Below are positions 6,510 through 13,218 of a stretch of 19,478 nucleotides of DNA, in pieces. The stretch covers positions 1 through 19,478 of the forward strand of contig JAEYQK010000001.1 in assembly GCA_023410055.1 (NCBI GenBank), written 5' to 3'. Position 1 is the stretch's first letter; each line of letters starts with the position of its first letter. The stretch is from Acidobacteriota bacterium (GTDB lineage Bacteria; Acidobacteriota; Terriglobia; Terriglobales; Acidobacteriaceae). Both the position numbers and the translations under genes were made by a program. The notes under the pieces were generated by a model that was not told where the DNA came from, did not search any database, and saw only the letters and a program-made list of their open reading frames with translations.

Positions 6510-7616
6510 ATGGCACTGCTGAAGAGTTTCAGGATCGAAGGGCTTGCTGGACGCGAAGATGTTTGCGAGAAGACACTCAACCAATCGGTTAGCGTCTTCT
6601 TCGGGCCAAACGGAAGCGGTAAGACTTCGCTACTGAGAATATTGCATTCAGCACTTCTTCTCAAAGGCGACCTAGTCAAGGCGGTACCCTTTACAAAGGC
6701 TGAGGTTCACATTCAGGACTACAGAGGACAAGAGCATGTTCTCCGATTAGATAAATCGAAACCACAGACTAAGAGAAGTACTAGTTTGACTAGCTTTCTC
6801 AAAGGGAAAGTTGAAGAGCTCGTATGGACCGTAGAACCGCATCATGATCACGGTTGGTATCATCGGTTCCTGCCCACTTCTCGTCTGTATACCAAGAGGA
6901 CTCAGCAAACCAATTTATTCGCAACAGGAGCAGAGGCAGACTCTGATTTGGAGACTCGGTTCGCGGAATCGCTGGCGGACACTTGGAAGGAATACAGCAC
7001 AGACATTGCGCTGGCCGTGAATAGGGCACAGGAAGAAGGGCTAGCTCGAATACTGGAGAGTGTCATAACGGATGTTGAATCCGTTCAAGAAAACGAGCCT
7101 ACGAACCCCAAAGCAGCGTATGAAGCAGTATCCAAATTTCTGACAAGACGACAAATGAAGAGCGCTACTTTGAGTCAAGAAGCCTTCTTGAAGCGATACA
7201 AAAACAACAAGCAGTTCCGAAGCGTTGCAAAGGACATTCAAAGCATTGAAAGAATGGTTTCGTATTACGCTGCGCCGCGAGAGAACTTTAAGGAATTGGT
7301 TAATGAGATGCTCGGTGGCAGTAAGTCGGTCTCATATTCGGATAAGGAGATCGAAGTTGCGATTCGAGAAAAGAAGATTCCCCTGTCATTTCTTTCTTCG
7401 GGCGAGAAACAGCTTCTCAAGATTTTCGTTGAGACTCTTATAGCCGGCGTGACAGTTATCTTGGTTGATGAGCCGGAAATTTCGATGCATGTCGATTGGC
7501 AAAGACGGCTAGTCGCCTGTATGCGAGTCCTGAACCCGAGAGTGCAGATTGTGCTTGCGACTCACTCGCCGGAGATTATGGCCGACCTTCCTGAGGACCA
7601 GATTTTTCATATATGA
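6510..7616 (+). CDS. ABC/AAA_15-like ATPase, AriA-like defence sensor
   Basis: A 368-residue ATPase of the SMC/RecF-like ABC class found in defence operons. Walker A is GPNGSGKT at 32-39. A long, largely helical insertion with no motif fills about 60-285. The ABC signature is LSSGEK at 295-300, Walker B is VILVDEPE with Asp 320 and the catalytic Glu 321, and the switch His is 352 in ATHSPEI. The protein ends 16 residues later, so it lacks the C-terminal TOPRIM domain that single-chain OLD nucleases carry; the nuclease-like part is the next gene, which overlaps by 4 bp (ATGA). That split matches the PARIS layout, in which AriA forms an ATP-dependent scaffold and holds AriB until a phage trigger appears. 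It is shorter than the AriA proteins I recall, so it may be a divergent or sister lineage. The gene is A+T-rich compared with its neighbours, which suggests transfer. Confidence 0.85.
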   Translation: MALLKSFRIEGLAGREDVCEKTLNQSVSVFFGPNGSGKTSLLRILHSALLLKGDLVKAVPFTKAEVHIQDYRGQEHVLRLDKSKPQTKRSTSLTSFLKGKVEELVWTVEPHHDHGWYHRFLPTSRLYTKRTQQTNLFATGAEADSDLETRFAESLADTWKEYSTDIALAVNRAQEEGLARILESVITDVESVQENEPTNPKAAYEAVSKFLTRRQMKSATLSQEAFLKRYKNNKQFRSVAKDIQSIERMVSYYAAPRENFKELVNEMLGGSKSVSYSDKEIEVAIREKKIPLSFLSSGEKQLLKIFVETLIAGVTVILVDEPEISMHVDWQRRLVACMRVLNPRVQIVLATHSPEIMADLPEDQIFHI

Positions 7617-8539
7617 GCCGTCTTCTCCATTCATCACCACAGGCTTTCTTCATGGCATTACGGATGTCAGAACTCACGAAGTTGTGGATATTCGTAGAAG
7701 GCAAGCACTCAGACCGATATTTTTACAGCAAGATTGCTGCGCCGGTTTGCGACACATACCGCATCGGCTACAAAGTCGTTGGTGCTTACGAAATACCAAA
7801 ACTGGGTTCGGGTAAGAAAGCCCTACGGGGTCTTCACAAGTACCTGTCCGACAACAATCTTCTGGTTCTAGACGCAGCAGGGAAGAAAACGGCAGTCGTG
7901 ATGTTTCTCGACAAAGACATTGATGAACTGGTTGGTCAACGCATTGAGTCCGACCATATCACATACACTGGAGCCTATGATGTTGAAGGTGAACTTTTTA
8001 GCCTCGGTAACATAGCCGAAGCTGCCGCGGCGGCAGGATGTTGTGATGAGAATACCCTTACAACTGCGTTCGGCGACTGCCACGCCTGGCGAAGAAAGTG
8101 TGCTGAGCGCTGGAAAGATTGGATTAAGGTGTGCATTTTTTGTGAGCGTCACAATGCGCTCGGTCAAGCCAATTACGGGGTGCCCTCGCCGTTGAATACA
8201 GGTTTGACTGGTCCTGTCGATACTGCGCTCCTCGAAAACAAGCTGAATGCGATTCGAGGTGCGGCGGGAATGGACGCAGATGAATTCAAGCGAAGATTCG
8301 GAGCTGTTTCGCGATTCGTGGAGTTGGTGTTCAAGGCAGAACGTTTTGACGCAATATTCAAGGGCAAGTGGTACCGATTGTTTCTCTCCTCCGACATGAC
8401 CGCGTTGCTTGGGAACGCCTTCGATAAGCCTGCGCTCGATGGCGGCATCATCGGCGTACTATCACGTTCAATGGATTTCGCCGGGGAATGGACTGGACGC
8501 TACAGGATGATGATAGAGAAAGTCTGCCAACAGCTTTAG
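7613..8539 (+). CDS. TOPRIM/DUF4435-like protein, AriB-like effector
   Basis: A 308-residue protein whose N-terminal half fits the DUF4435/TOPRIM pattern. A strand leads into FVEGKHSDRYFY with Glu 29 and Asp 34, a second strand ends VVMFLDKDID with Asp 100 and Asp 102, and YDVEGELF (Glu 125, Glu 127) corresponds to the acidic IEN-type motif after the DxD. These acidic residues would bind metal for nucleic-acid cleavage. The C-terminal half (130-308) is helical with no known motif. In PARIS, AriB (DUF4435) is released from AriA and acts as a toxic nuclease that stops phage growth; that role is inferred here from gene order and motifs. Starts at residues 14 and 18 are possible, but the 4-bp ATGA overlap favours 7613 and implies translational coupling. 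The family call is less certain than that for the ATPase because only short motifs support it. Confidence 0.75.
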   Translation: MSRLLHSSPQAFFMALRMSELTKLWIFVEGKHSDRYFYSKIAAPVCDTYRIGYKVVGAYEIPKLGSGKKALRGLHKYLSDNNLLVLDAAGKKTAVVMFLDKDIDELVGQRIESDHITYTGAYDVEGELFSLGNIAEAAAAAGCCDENTLTTAFGDCHAWRRKCAERWKDWIKVCIFCERHNALGQANYGVPSPLNTGLTGPVDTALLENKLNAIRGAAGMDADEFKRRFGAVSRFVELVFKAERFDAIFKGKWYRLFLSSDMTALLGNAFDKPALDGGIIGVLSRSMDFAGEWTGRYRMMIEKVCQQL

Positions 8540-8592
8540 GGGGCGGGGTGGCGCATCCTTTCAACTCTTCTCATGGATGATTCTCATACCAG

Positions 8593-8681
8593 ACATGGGG
8601 TGCCGCACCCTTCCCCTTCAGAGGAGGGTGCGCCTAGATGGGGCGTCAAACTTTACCATCAGCGGGTGCGGCACCCCATGT
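8593..8681 (+). terminator. Long hairpin downstream of the TOPRIM-like gene
   Basis: acatggggtgccgcaccc (8593-8610) and its exact complement at 8664-8681 form an 18-bp perfect stem enclosing 53 bases, which themselves contain a smaller caccct/agggtg hairpin. It begins 53 bases after the stop at 8539. There is no long T-run after it. It may end transcription, protect the 3' end of the mRNA, or be a REP-like element. Confidence 0.5.
8598..8633 (-). repeat. Repeat D, right copy (inverted)
   Basis: This is the inverted partner of 6366-6400, about 32 of 36 positions identical. It lies within the first half of the long hairpin at 8593-8681. On this side the element gained a second perfect arm at 8664-8681 that the left copy lacks. 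Confidence 0.8.
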
Positions 8682-8738
8682 ATTTCTGAGTTCGTTGTTA
8701 AATCGGCGTCAAGAGCTTCAATTGATCCAAACTTCCGC

Positions 8739-8826
8739 ATCTCCCTCATTCCACACGCAAAATAGTCCTCGCCACCGTGTCGGGATTGCACCCCTCAGTC
8801 TGCTACGCTCGAAGTAAGGCGGAGTG
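8739..8826 (-). repeat. Repeat C, right copy (inverted)
   Basis: This is the ungapped 88-base inverted partner of 6115-6202, 78 of 88 positions identical. The differences are scattered with no clustering by codon position. Confidence 0.88.
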
Positions 8827-8856
8827 TATTTGCTGGCGCTGATTGCCGCGTGCTCC

Positions 8857-8954
8857 CGGGGGATATCGAGGTCATAAGTCGCGTTATTTCAAAGACTTAG
8901 GCCAGACCACGAGGGGATATCCCCAACGTAAGTGCCGCAAAGTCAAAGACTTGC
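8857..8954 (+). repeat. Two direct repeats with a 54-base period
   Basis: ggggatatc starts at 8859 and again at 8913. Each is followed at similar spacing by [ac]taagt and then tcaaagactt (8889-8898 and 8943-8952). The two copies are only partly alike, so this is an old duplication or two copies of a dispersed unit. The stretch lies between repeat C' and repeat A' and holds no gene. Confidence 0.6.
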
Positions 8955-9018
8955 TTTTTTGGAAGCCTCAGGGGGCGGGGTACCTGGACGACGGTACTAA
9001 TGGTCAATGGTGCTCGAC

Positions 9019-9098
9019 CGATATCCGGGCCGTGCGAGAGAAAGCAGGTCCCTCGACTCGGAGCGCGATCTGTAACGCGCTCCTCCCTCGGGATGACG
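9019..9098 (-). repeat. Repeat A, right copy (inverted, hairpin-bearing)
   Basis: This is the inverted partner of 5869-5948, 71 of 80 identical. The hairpin stem ggagcgcg (9060-9067) and cgcgctcc (9076-9083) is unchanged while the loop differs. It begins 12 bases downstream of the zwf stop, in the same orientation relative to zwf as the left copy has to the hydrolase gene. Each copy thus sits at the 3' end of a host gene and could act as a transcript-end structure. Confidence 0.85.
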
Positions 9099-9110
9099 GA
9101 TGTGAGAGGT

Positions 9111-10676
9111 CTACGCCGCTTCCGCCAGCTCGGTGCCGATTGGAGTCCAGGCGCGGTGGTCTTCGCGCTGGATGAGGTCGTTGGCGGCTGACGGGCCGTC
9201 GGTTCCCGCGGCGTAGTTGGGGAAGTTCGGTGGCGGAAGCTGCGCCCAGGCTTCTTCGATAGGCGTGATGATGCGCCATTCGGCTTCGACTTCGTCGCGG
9301 CGCGTAAAGAGCGTGGCGTCACCGCGCATGGCGTCGAGCAGCAGCGTTTCGTAGGCGGGCGCGATTGGGTCGCCGAACGCCGAGTAGGAGAAGTCGGCCT
9401 GCACCGGCAGCGTGCTCATCTGGGATCCGGGACGCTTGGCCGCGAATTCGATCGAGATGCCCTCGTTCGGCTGAATGCGCATGGTGATGACGTTCGAGGG
9501 AATCGCGTCCTCGGGCGTGCGCGCAAATAGCGCCTGCGGCGTGCGTTTGAAGTGTACGCGGATCTCGGTCGACTGCCGGGGCAGGCGCTTGCCCGTGCGG
9601 ATGTAGAACGGCACTCCGGCCCAGCGCCAGTTGTCGATGAAGAACTCGACCGCCGCGTAGGTCTCGGTGTTCGAGCGCGGATTGACGCCCTTTTCCTCGC
9701 GGTAGCCTGGGACGCGAGCGCCGTTGGTCGTGCCCGGACCGTATTGTCCGCGCACGGTGCTCCGCGCAACTTCGTCGACGGTCATGGGACGAATCGAGCG
9801 GAATATCTGTACTTTTTGTTCGCGAACGGAATCTGCGTCGAAGGCGACCGGCGCTTCCATCGCGGTCAGCGCAAGCAGTTGCAACAGATGGTTGGCGACC
9901 ATGTCGCGCAGCGCACCCGTCTCTTCATAGAACGCCGCACGCGATCCGACGCCGTCGGTTTCGGCCGCCGTGATTTCAACGTAGTCGATGTAATTGCGGT
10001 TCCAGACCGGCTCGAACAACGCGTTGCCGAAGCGAAAGACCAGTATGTTCTGGACGGTCTCTTTACCGAGATAGTGGTCGATGCGATAGACGGATTCTTC
10101 GGGGAACACCTCGAGCACCATCTTGTTCAGATCGCGGGCGCTGTTTAGATCGTGGCCGAAGGGCTTTTCCAGCACGATGCGCGCCCAGCCGTGTTCGTTG
10201 CGCGCAAGACCGGCAGCACCGAGTCCACGCACGATCGGCTCGGCAACCGAGGCCGGAGTCGAGATGTAGAACAGATGATTGGGACTGGCCCAGTTCTGAT
10301 GCATGCCGTTCAGATGTTCACGCAGCTTCGGATAGAACGCAGCATCGTTCGGATCGCCTTGCAAGTATTGCAGGCGCTCTTCAAACCACTCCCAGCACTT
10401 CGCGTTAACGTGCGGCAGATCGCGGATGTTGGCTACGGCCTCACGCATTGAGGCGCGAAACTGCTCGGTAGTCATGGGGGTGCGTCCGACGCCGACGATG
10501 TCAAAGCACGATCCGCCGATGCAGCCGACGCACGAGAGATCGTAGAGCGCCGGGATCAGCTTGCGGCGGGTGAGGTCGCCCGACGCGCCGAAGATCACCA
10601 GAATGCAAGCGTCAGCTTTGGGAAGCGTAGGAACCGAGGGGTGCTGCAGCGGCTCAGCTTGAATGATCGTGCTCAT
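9111..10676 (-). CDS. zwf: Glucose-6-phosphate 1-dehydrogenase
   Basis: It oxidises glucose-6-phosphate to 6-phosphogluconolactone with NADP+, the entry step of the oxidative pentose phosphate pathway, in the cytoplasm. From the ATG at 10676 it is 521 residues, close to the family norm. The dinucleotide site is FGASGDLTRRK (29-39). EKPFGHDL follows, then the substrate motif RIDHYLGKE at 198-206. The catalytic base His is in MVANHLLQ (His 263), 62 residues after His 201, as in the Leuconostoc enzyme. The open frame extends upstream to 10805, but those 43 residues are Cys/Phe-rich, unlike the family, and would overlap the divergent GH57 gene. ATG 10682, two codons earlier, is equally possible; neither start has a good ribosome binding site. 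It is divergent from the GH57 gene. Confidence 0.97.
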   Translation of the reverse strand: MSTIIQAEPLQHPSVPTLPKADACILVIFGASGDLTRRKLIPALYDLSCVGCIGGSCFDIVGVGRTPMTTEQFRASMREAVANIRDLPHVNAKCWEWFEERLQYLQGDPNDAAFYPKLREHLNGMHQNWASPNHLFYISTPASVAEPIVRGLGAAGLARNEHGWARIVLEKPFGHDLNSARDLNKMVLEVFPEESVYRIDHYLGKETVQNILVFRFGNALFEPVWNRNYIDYVEITAAETDGVGSRAAFYEETGALRDMVANHLLQLLALTAMEAPVAFDADSVREQKVQIFRSIRPMTVDEVARSTVRGQYGPGTTNGARVPGYREEKGVNPRSNTETYAAVEFFIDNWRWAGVPFYIRTGKRLPRQSTEIRVHFKRTPQALFARTPEDAIPSNVITMRIQPNEGISIEFAAKRPGSQMSTLPVQADFSYSAFGDPIAPAYETLLLDAMRGDATLFTRRDEVEAEWRIITPIEEAWAQLPPPNFPNYAAGTDGPSAANDLIQREDHRAWTPIGTELAEAA

Positions 10677-10682
10677 AGTCAT

Positions 10683-10785
10683 TCGATTCTGGCAGACTGA
10701 GCGGGATGCGAAAAGCAGGAACCGAATGCAGAGACATCGGGAGGCGCTTGCCAAGAACTGCTCCGAGCCTTGAAACTGATATCTT
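10683..10785. promoter_or_regulatory. Divergent intergenic region zwf / GH57
   Basis: About 100 bases must hold the promoters of both genes. No pair of boxes is convincing on either strand. The region is the only spacer available, so a shared or coupled control of pentose-phosphate entry and alpha-glucan breakdown is possible but not shown. Confidence 0.35.
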
Positions 10786-13134
10786 ATGCACCAGATTCGG
10801 CTCATCTTCCTCTGGCATCAGCATCAGCCTTACTACAAAGACCTGGTCACGGGAGAATACCGCCTGCCCTGGGTGCGCATGCACGCGCTCAAGGACTACT
10901 ACGGCATGGTGAAGCTGCTGGACGAGTTCCCGCGCGTTCACCAGAACTTCAATCTCGTTCCGTCGCTGATCATCCAGATCGAAGACTATCTTCGCGGTAC
11001 GGCGCATGATCCTTTTCTGGATGTGGCCAAGAAGCCAGTTCGCGAACTGACGCAGAAAGACAAGCTGTTTGCGCTGGAGTACCTGTTCCAGGCGAATCCG
11101 GTGCACATGATCGGGCGCTATCCGCGCTACAAGGAGCTGTGGCAGAAGCACAAGGCAGCGGGGTTCAACGCGACGAAGTCGATCGACTCGTTCACCCAGC
11201 AGGATTTCGCGGATCTTCAAGTGTTGTCGCAAGTCGCGTGGTTCGACGAGTTCTTCGTTGAAAAGCCGGATGTGCAGGAACTGATTAAGAAGGGCCGCAA
11301 CTTCAACGAGGAAGATCAGCGGTTCGTCATCGCCAAGGAGAAGGAGATCATTGGTGCAGTTCTGCCAGCGCACGCCGAAGCGGCTAAGCGCGGATCGATT
11401 GAAATATCGACGTCGCCGTTCTATCACCCGATCCTGCCGCTGCTGTGCGACACGAATATGGGAGCAGTGTCGACTCCGGGTTTGAAGCTGCCGCAGCAGC
11501 GCTTCCACCGGCCCGAAGATGCGCGCGAGCAACTGCTGCGAGGACTCGATCTGCACGAGCGCGTGTTTGGCATACGGCCGCGCGGAGTATGGCCTTCGGA
11601 AGGAAGCGTCTCGGAGCAGGTGCTGGAGATCGCCAGCGAACTCGGCGTGCGCTGGATGGCTACCGACGAAGGCGTTCTTGGCCGCAGTCTCGGGACTCAC
11701 TTCGACCGCGACGGCGGCGGAAAGCTGCAAGGTGACGCGGCTGAACGTCTGTACCAGATCTATCGTTACGAACGAGACTCGTCGGGAATGCACTTGGTCT
11801 TTCGCGATCACGCGCTGTCGGACCTCATTGGATTCGTGTACTCAGGGATGCCGGCGAGGCAGGCGGCAGAAGACTTCATCCGCCGCATCAAGCAGTCGGC
11901 CGAGCCAGTGCTGAAGAGAGGCCGTGACGCAGTGGTCCCGGTTATTCTGGACGGCGAGAACGCGTGGGAGTATTACCCCGAGTCGGGACGCGAGTTCCTG
12001 CGGCGCCTTTACGATGCAATACAGAAAGATCCGGTTTTCGATTCCGTTACCATCTCCGAGGCGATCGAGCGCGAGTCAGTTGCAAAGGCCAAGCCCGCCG
12101 AGAAACGCGCTACGGCGCAGTCGGGAAGTTTCGTGCGCCTTGACGTGCTGACGCCCGGTTCGTGGATCAACGCCAACTTCAACGTCTGGATCGGCGCGCC
12201 CGAAGACAACAAGGCATGGGACTATCTGCAAGCTGCACGCGACTTCTATACGTCGGCTGCTCCTCGGGTTCCGACGGCGAACAGGGAACTGGCCTTCGAA
12301 GAACTACTTATCGCCGAGGGTAGCGACTGGAACTGGTGGTACGGTCCCGAACACCACACGGCCAACGACCGTGACTTCGACGAGCTCTATCGCAAGCACC
12401 TGTCCAACGTGTATCAAGCCCTGGGGGGAGTTCCGCCGGACTATCTGGCTCAGCCCATTGCAGGCGCAGTTGCCAGGCCATCGTTCATTGCGCAAACGGC
12501 ATACATTCGGCCGCAGTTGACGACGCGCTACTCCCGCTACTTCGACTGGATCGGTGCGGCCATGTACACGGCTGATCGGCGTGCCGGAGCCATGCACGGC
12601 AAGCAGTTCCTCCTCGACGCTGTCCACGCTGGAATCGATGAGGCAAACGTCTACGGCCGAGTAGATTTTGCCGAACAAATACCGGCGGGTCCCATCGAGA
12701 TCGTCGCCAATTGCGAAGCGCAGAATGGCATACCGGAGGAGAAAGCGGCAGTCCGCCTCGAAGCGGAAATCGAAGGGGGCAAGGTTACGCGTTGGAAGCT
12801 GCGCAACCCGCAGATGCGCACGCCCGAATCTTCAAACGAGGCCGCAAAGGGTGTTATGCCGCCGACAGCGCCGTGCAGAGACAGCACGATCGCCGGCTCG
12901 GATCAACGTCGCCATCGCGGTGTAGAACTGCGTGTCCGCGAACGATGTTTCGAGTTCAAGCTGCCGCTGGATGCCGTCTCGGCCAAGCTAGGTTCTAGGT
13001 TGCGATTGAAGTTCAGCGTATGGCGCGAACGACTGCCGGTCGATGCGCTTCCAATCGAAGGCTGGATCGAACTGGCTGTCGTCAGCGAACAAGAGCTGGA
13101 AGACGGAGTCTACAACTACGGGGCGGGGAACTGA
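10786..13134 (+). CDS. Glycoside hydrolase family 57 protein
   Basis: A 782-residue GH57 protein, a family of retaining alpha-glucan enzymes (amylase, 4-alpha-glucanotransferase, branching enzyme). The opening strand ends in WHQHQPYYKD (10-19), the family's first motif. SIEISTSPFYHPILPLL is the second. GVWPSEGSVSE carries the likely nucleophile Glu 272 in the third. VILDGENAWEYY carries the likely acid/base Asp 389 in the fourth. WNWWYGPEHHTANDRDFD near 515-530 matches the fifth, helical region. The last 230 residues form a second domain, partly beta-rich, with a loosely built linker (PESSNEAAKGVMPPTAP). There is no signal peptide, so it is probably cytoplasmic and acts on glycogen-type glucan. 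The exact activity cannot be told from motifs. It is divergent from zwf and convergent with cinA. Confidence 0.93.
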   Translation: MHQIRLIFLWHQHQPYYKDLVTGEYRLPWVRMHALKDYYGMVKLLDEFPRVHQNFNLVPSLIIQIEDYLRGTAHDPFLDVAKKPVRELTQKDKLFALEYLFQANPVHMIGRYPRYKELWQKHKAAGFNATKSIDSFTQQDFADLQVLSQVAWFDEFFVEKPDVQELIKKGRNFNEEDQRFVIAKEKEIIGAVLPAHAEAAKRGSIEISTSPFYHPILPLLCDTNMGAVSTPGLKLPQQRFHRPEDAREQLLRGLDLHERVFGIRPRGVWPSEGSVSEQVLEIASELGVRWMATDEGVLGRSLGTHFDRDGGGKLQGDAAERLYQIYRYERDSSGMHLVFRDHALSDLIGFVYSGMPARQAAEDFIRRIKQSAEPVLKRGRDAVVPVILDGENAWEYYPESGREFLRRLYDAIQKDPVFDSVTISEAIERESVAKAKPAEKRATAQSGSFVRLDVLTPGSWINANFNVWIGAPEDNKAWDYLQAARDFYTSAAPRVPTANRELAFEELLIAEGSDWNWWYGPEHHTANDRDFDELYRKHLSNVYQALGGVPPDYLAQPIAGAVARPSFIAQTAYIRPQLTTRYSRYFDWIGAAMYTADRRAGAMHGKQFLLDAVHAGIDEANVYGRVDFAEQIPAGPIEIVANCEAQNGIPEEKAAVRLEAEIEGGKVTRWKLRNPQMRTPESSNEAAKGVMPPTAPCRDSTIAGSDQRRHRGVELRVRERCFEFKLPLDAVSAKLGSRLRLKFSVWRERLPVDALPIEGWIELAVVSEQELEDGVYNYGAGN

Positions 13135-13140
13135 GAAGAG

Positions 13141-13217
13141 CAGTACCGAGTACCTAGTACCGAGTTTTTAGTGACTTCAGGCGTGGTACCGTCGATGCGA
13201 ATCGGTACTTGGTACTG
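13141..13217. terminator. GTACC inverted repeat between convergent genes
   Basis: cagtaccgagtacc (13141-13154) and ggtacttggtactg (13204-13217) can pair over 14 bases with one mismatch, and a third unit, tagtaccgag, follows at 13155. The structure fills the whole gap between the GH57 stop (13134) and the cinA stop (13219). The position suits a bidirectional terminator, but there are only short T-runs. The same tagtacc unit occurs in the A-C spacers of the cassette. Confidence 0.5.
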
Positions 13218-13218
13218 T

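Larger units (their letters stand above)
5869..9098. other. Inverted-repeat-bounded defence-like cassette
   Basis: Three pairs of inverted repeats are nested around the ATPase/TOPRIM gene pair in mirror order: A-C-D, then the genes, then D'-C'-A'. Hand alignment gives 71/80 identical for A, 78/88 for C and about 32/36 for D. The interior genes are clearly richer in A and T than the flanking leuS, zwf and GH57 genes. No transposase, integrase or target-site duplication was seen. I infer an acquired segment lying between two convergent host genes. The alternative is that independent copies of dispersed repeats gathered at a gene-poor convergent junction. Confidence 0.6.

Noticed and set aside
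6510..8539. Gene pair considered as OLD, Gabija or Septu
   Set aside because: Single-chain OLD and GajA carry the TOPRIM domain on the ATPase chain, and this ATPase ends soon after its switch His. Gabija needs a UvrD-like helicase and Septu an HNH protein, neither of which is present.
5869..9098. Cassette considered as a standard insertion sequence or transposon
   Set aside because: No transposase or recombinase is encoded, no target-site duplication is visible outside repeat A, and the arms differ by about 11%, so an active IS is unlikely.
8843..9175. Open frame through the right arm and into zwf
   Set aside because: It spans two dispersed repeats and the antisense end of zwf, so the frame is open by chance.
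9552..10148. Open frames on the plus strand across zwf
   Set aside because: They are complements of conserved zwf codons; the zwf motifs RIDHYLGKE and MVANHLLQ are encoded on the minus strand here.
10677..10805. Longer N terminus of glucose-6-phosphate dehydrogenase
   Set aside because: The added residues are Cys/Phe-rich without family likeness, and would overlap the start of the divergent GH57 gene.
10654..11811. 385-codon open frame antisense to GH57
   Set aside because: Opposite strand of a clear GH57 gene, with an Arg/Leu-rich translation and no family pattern. It also overlaps the zwf start.
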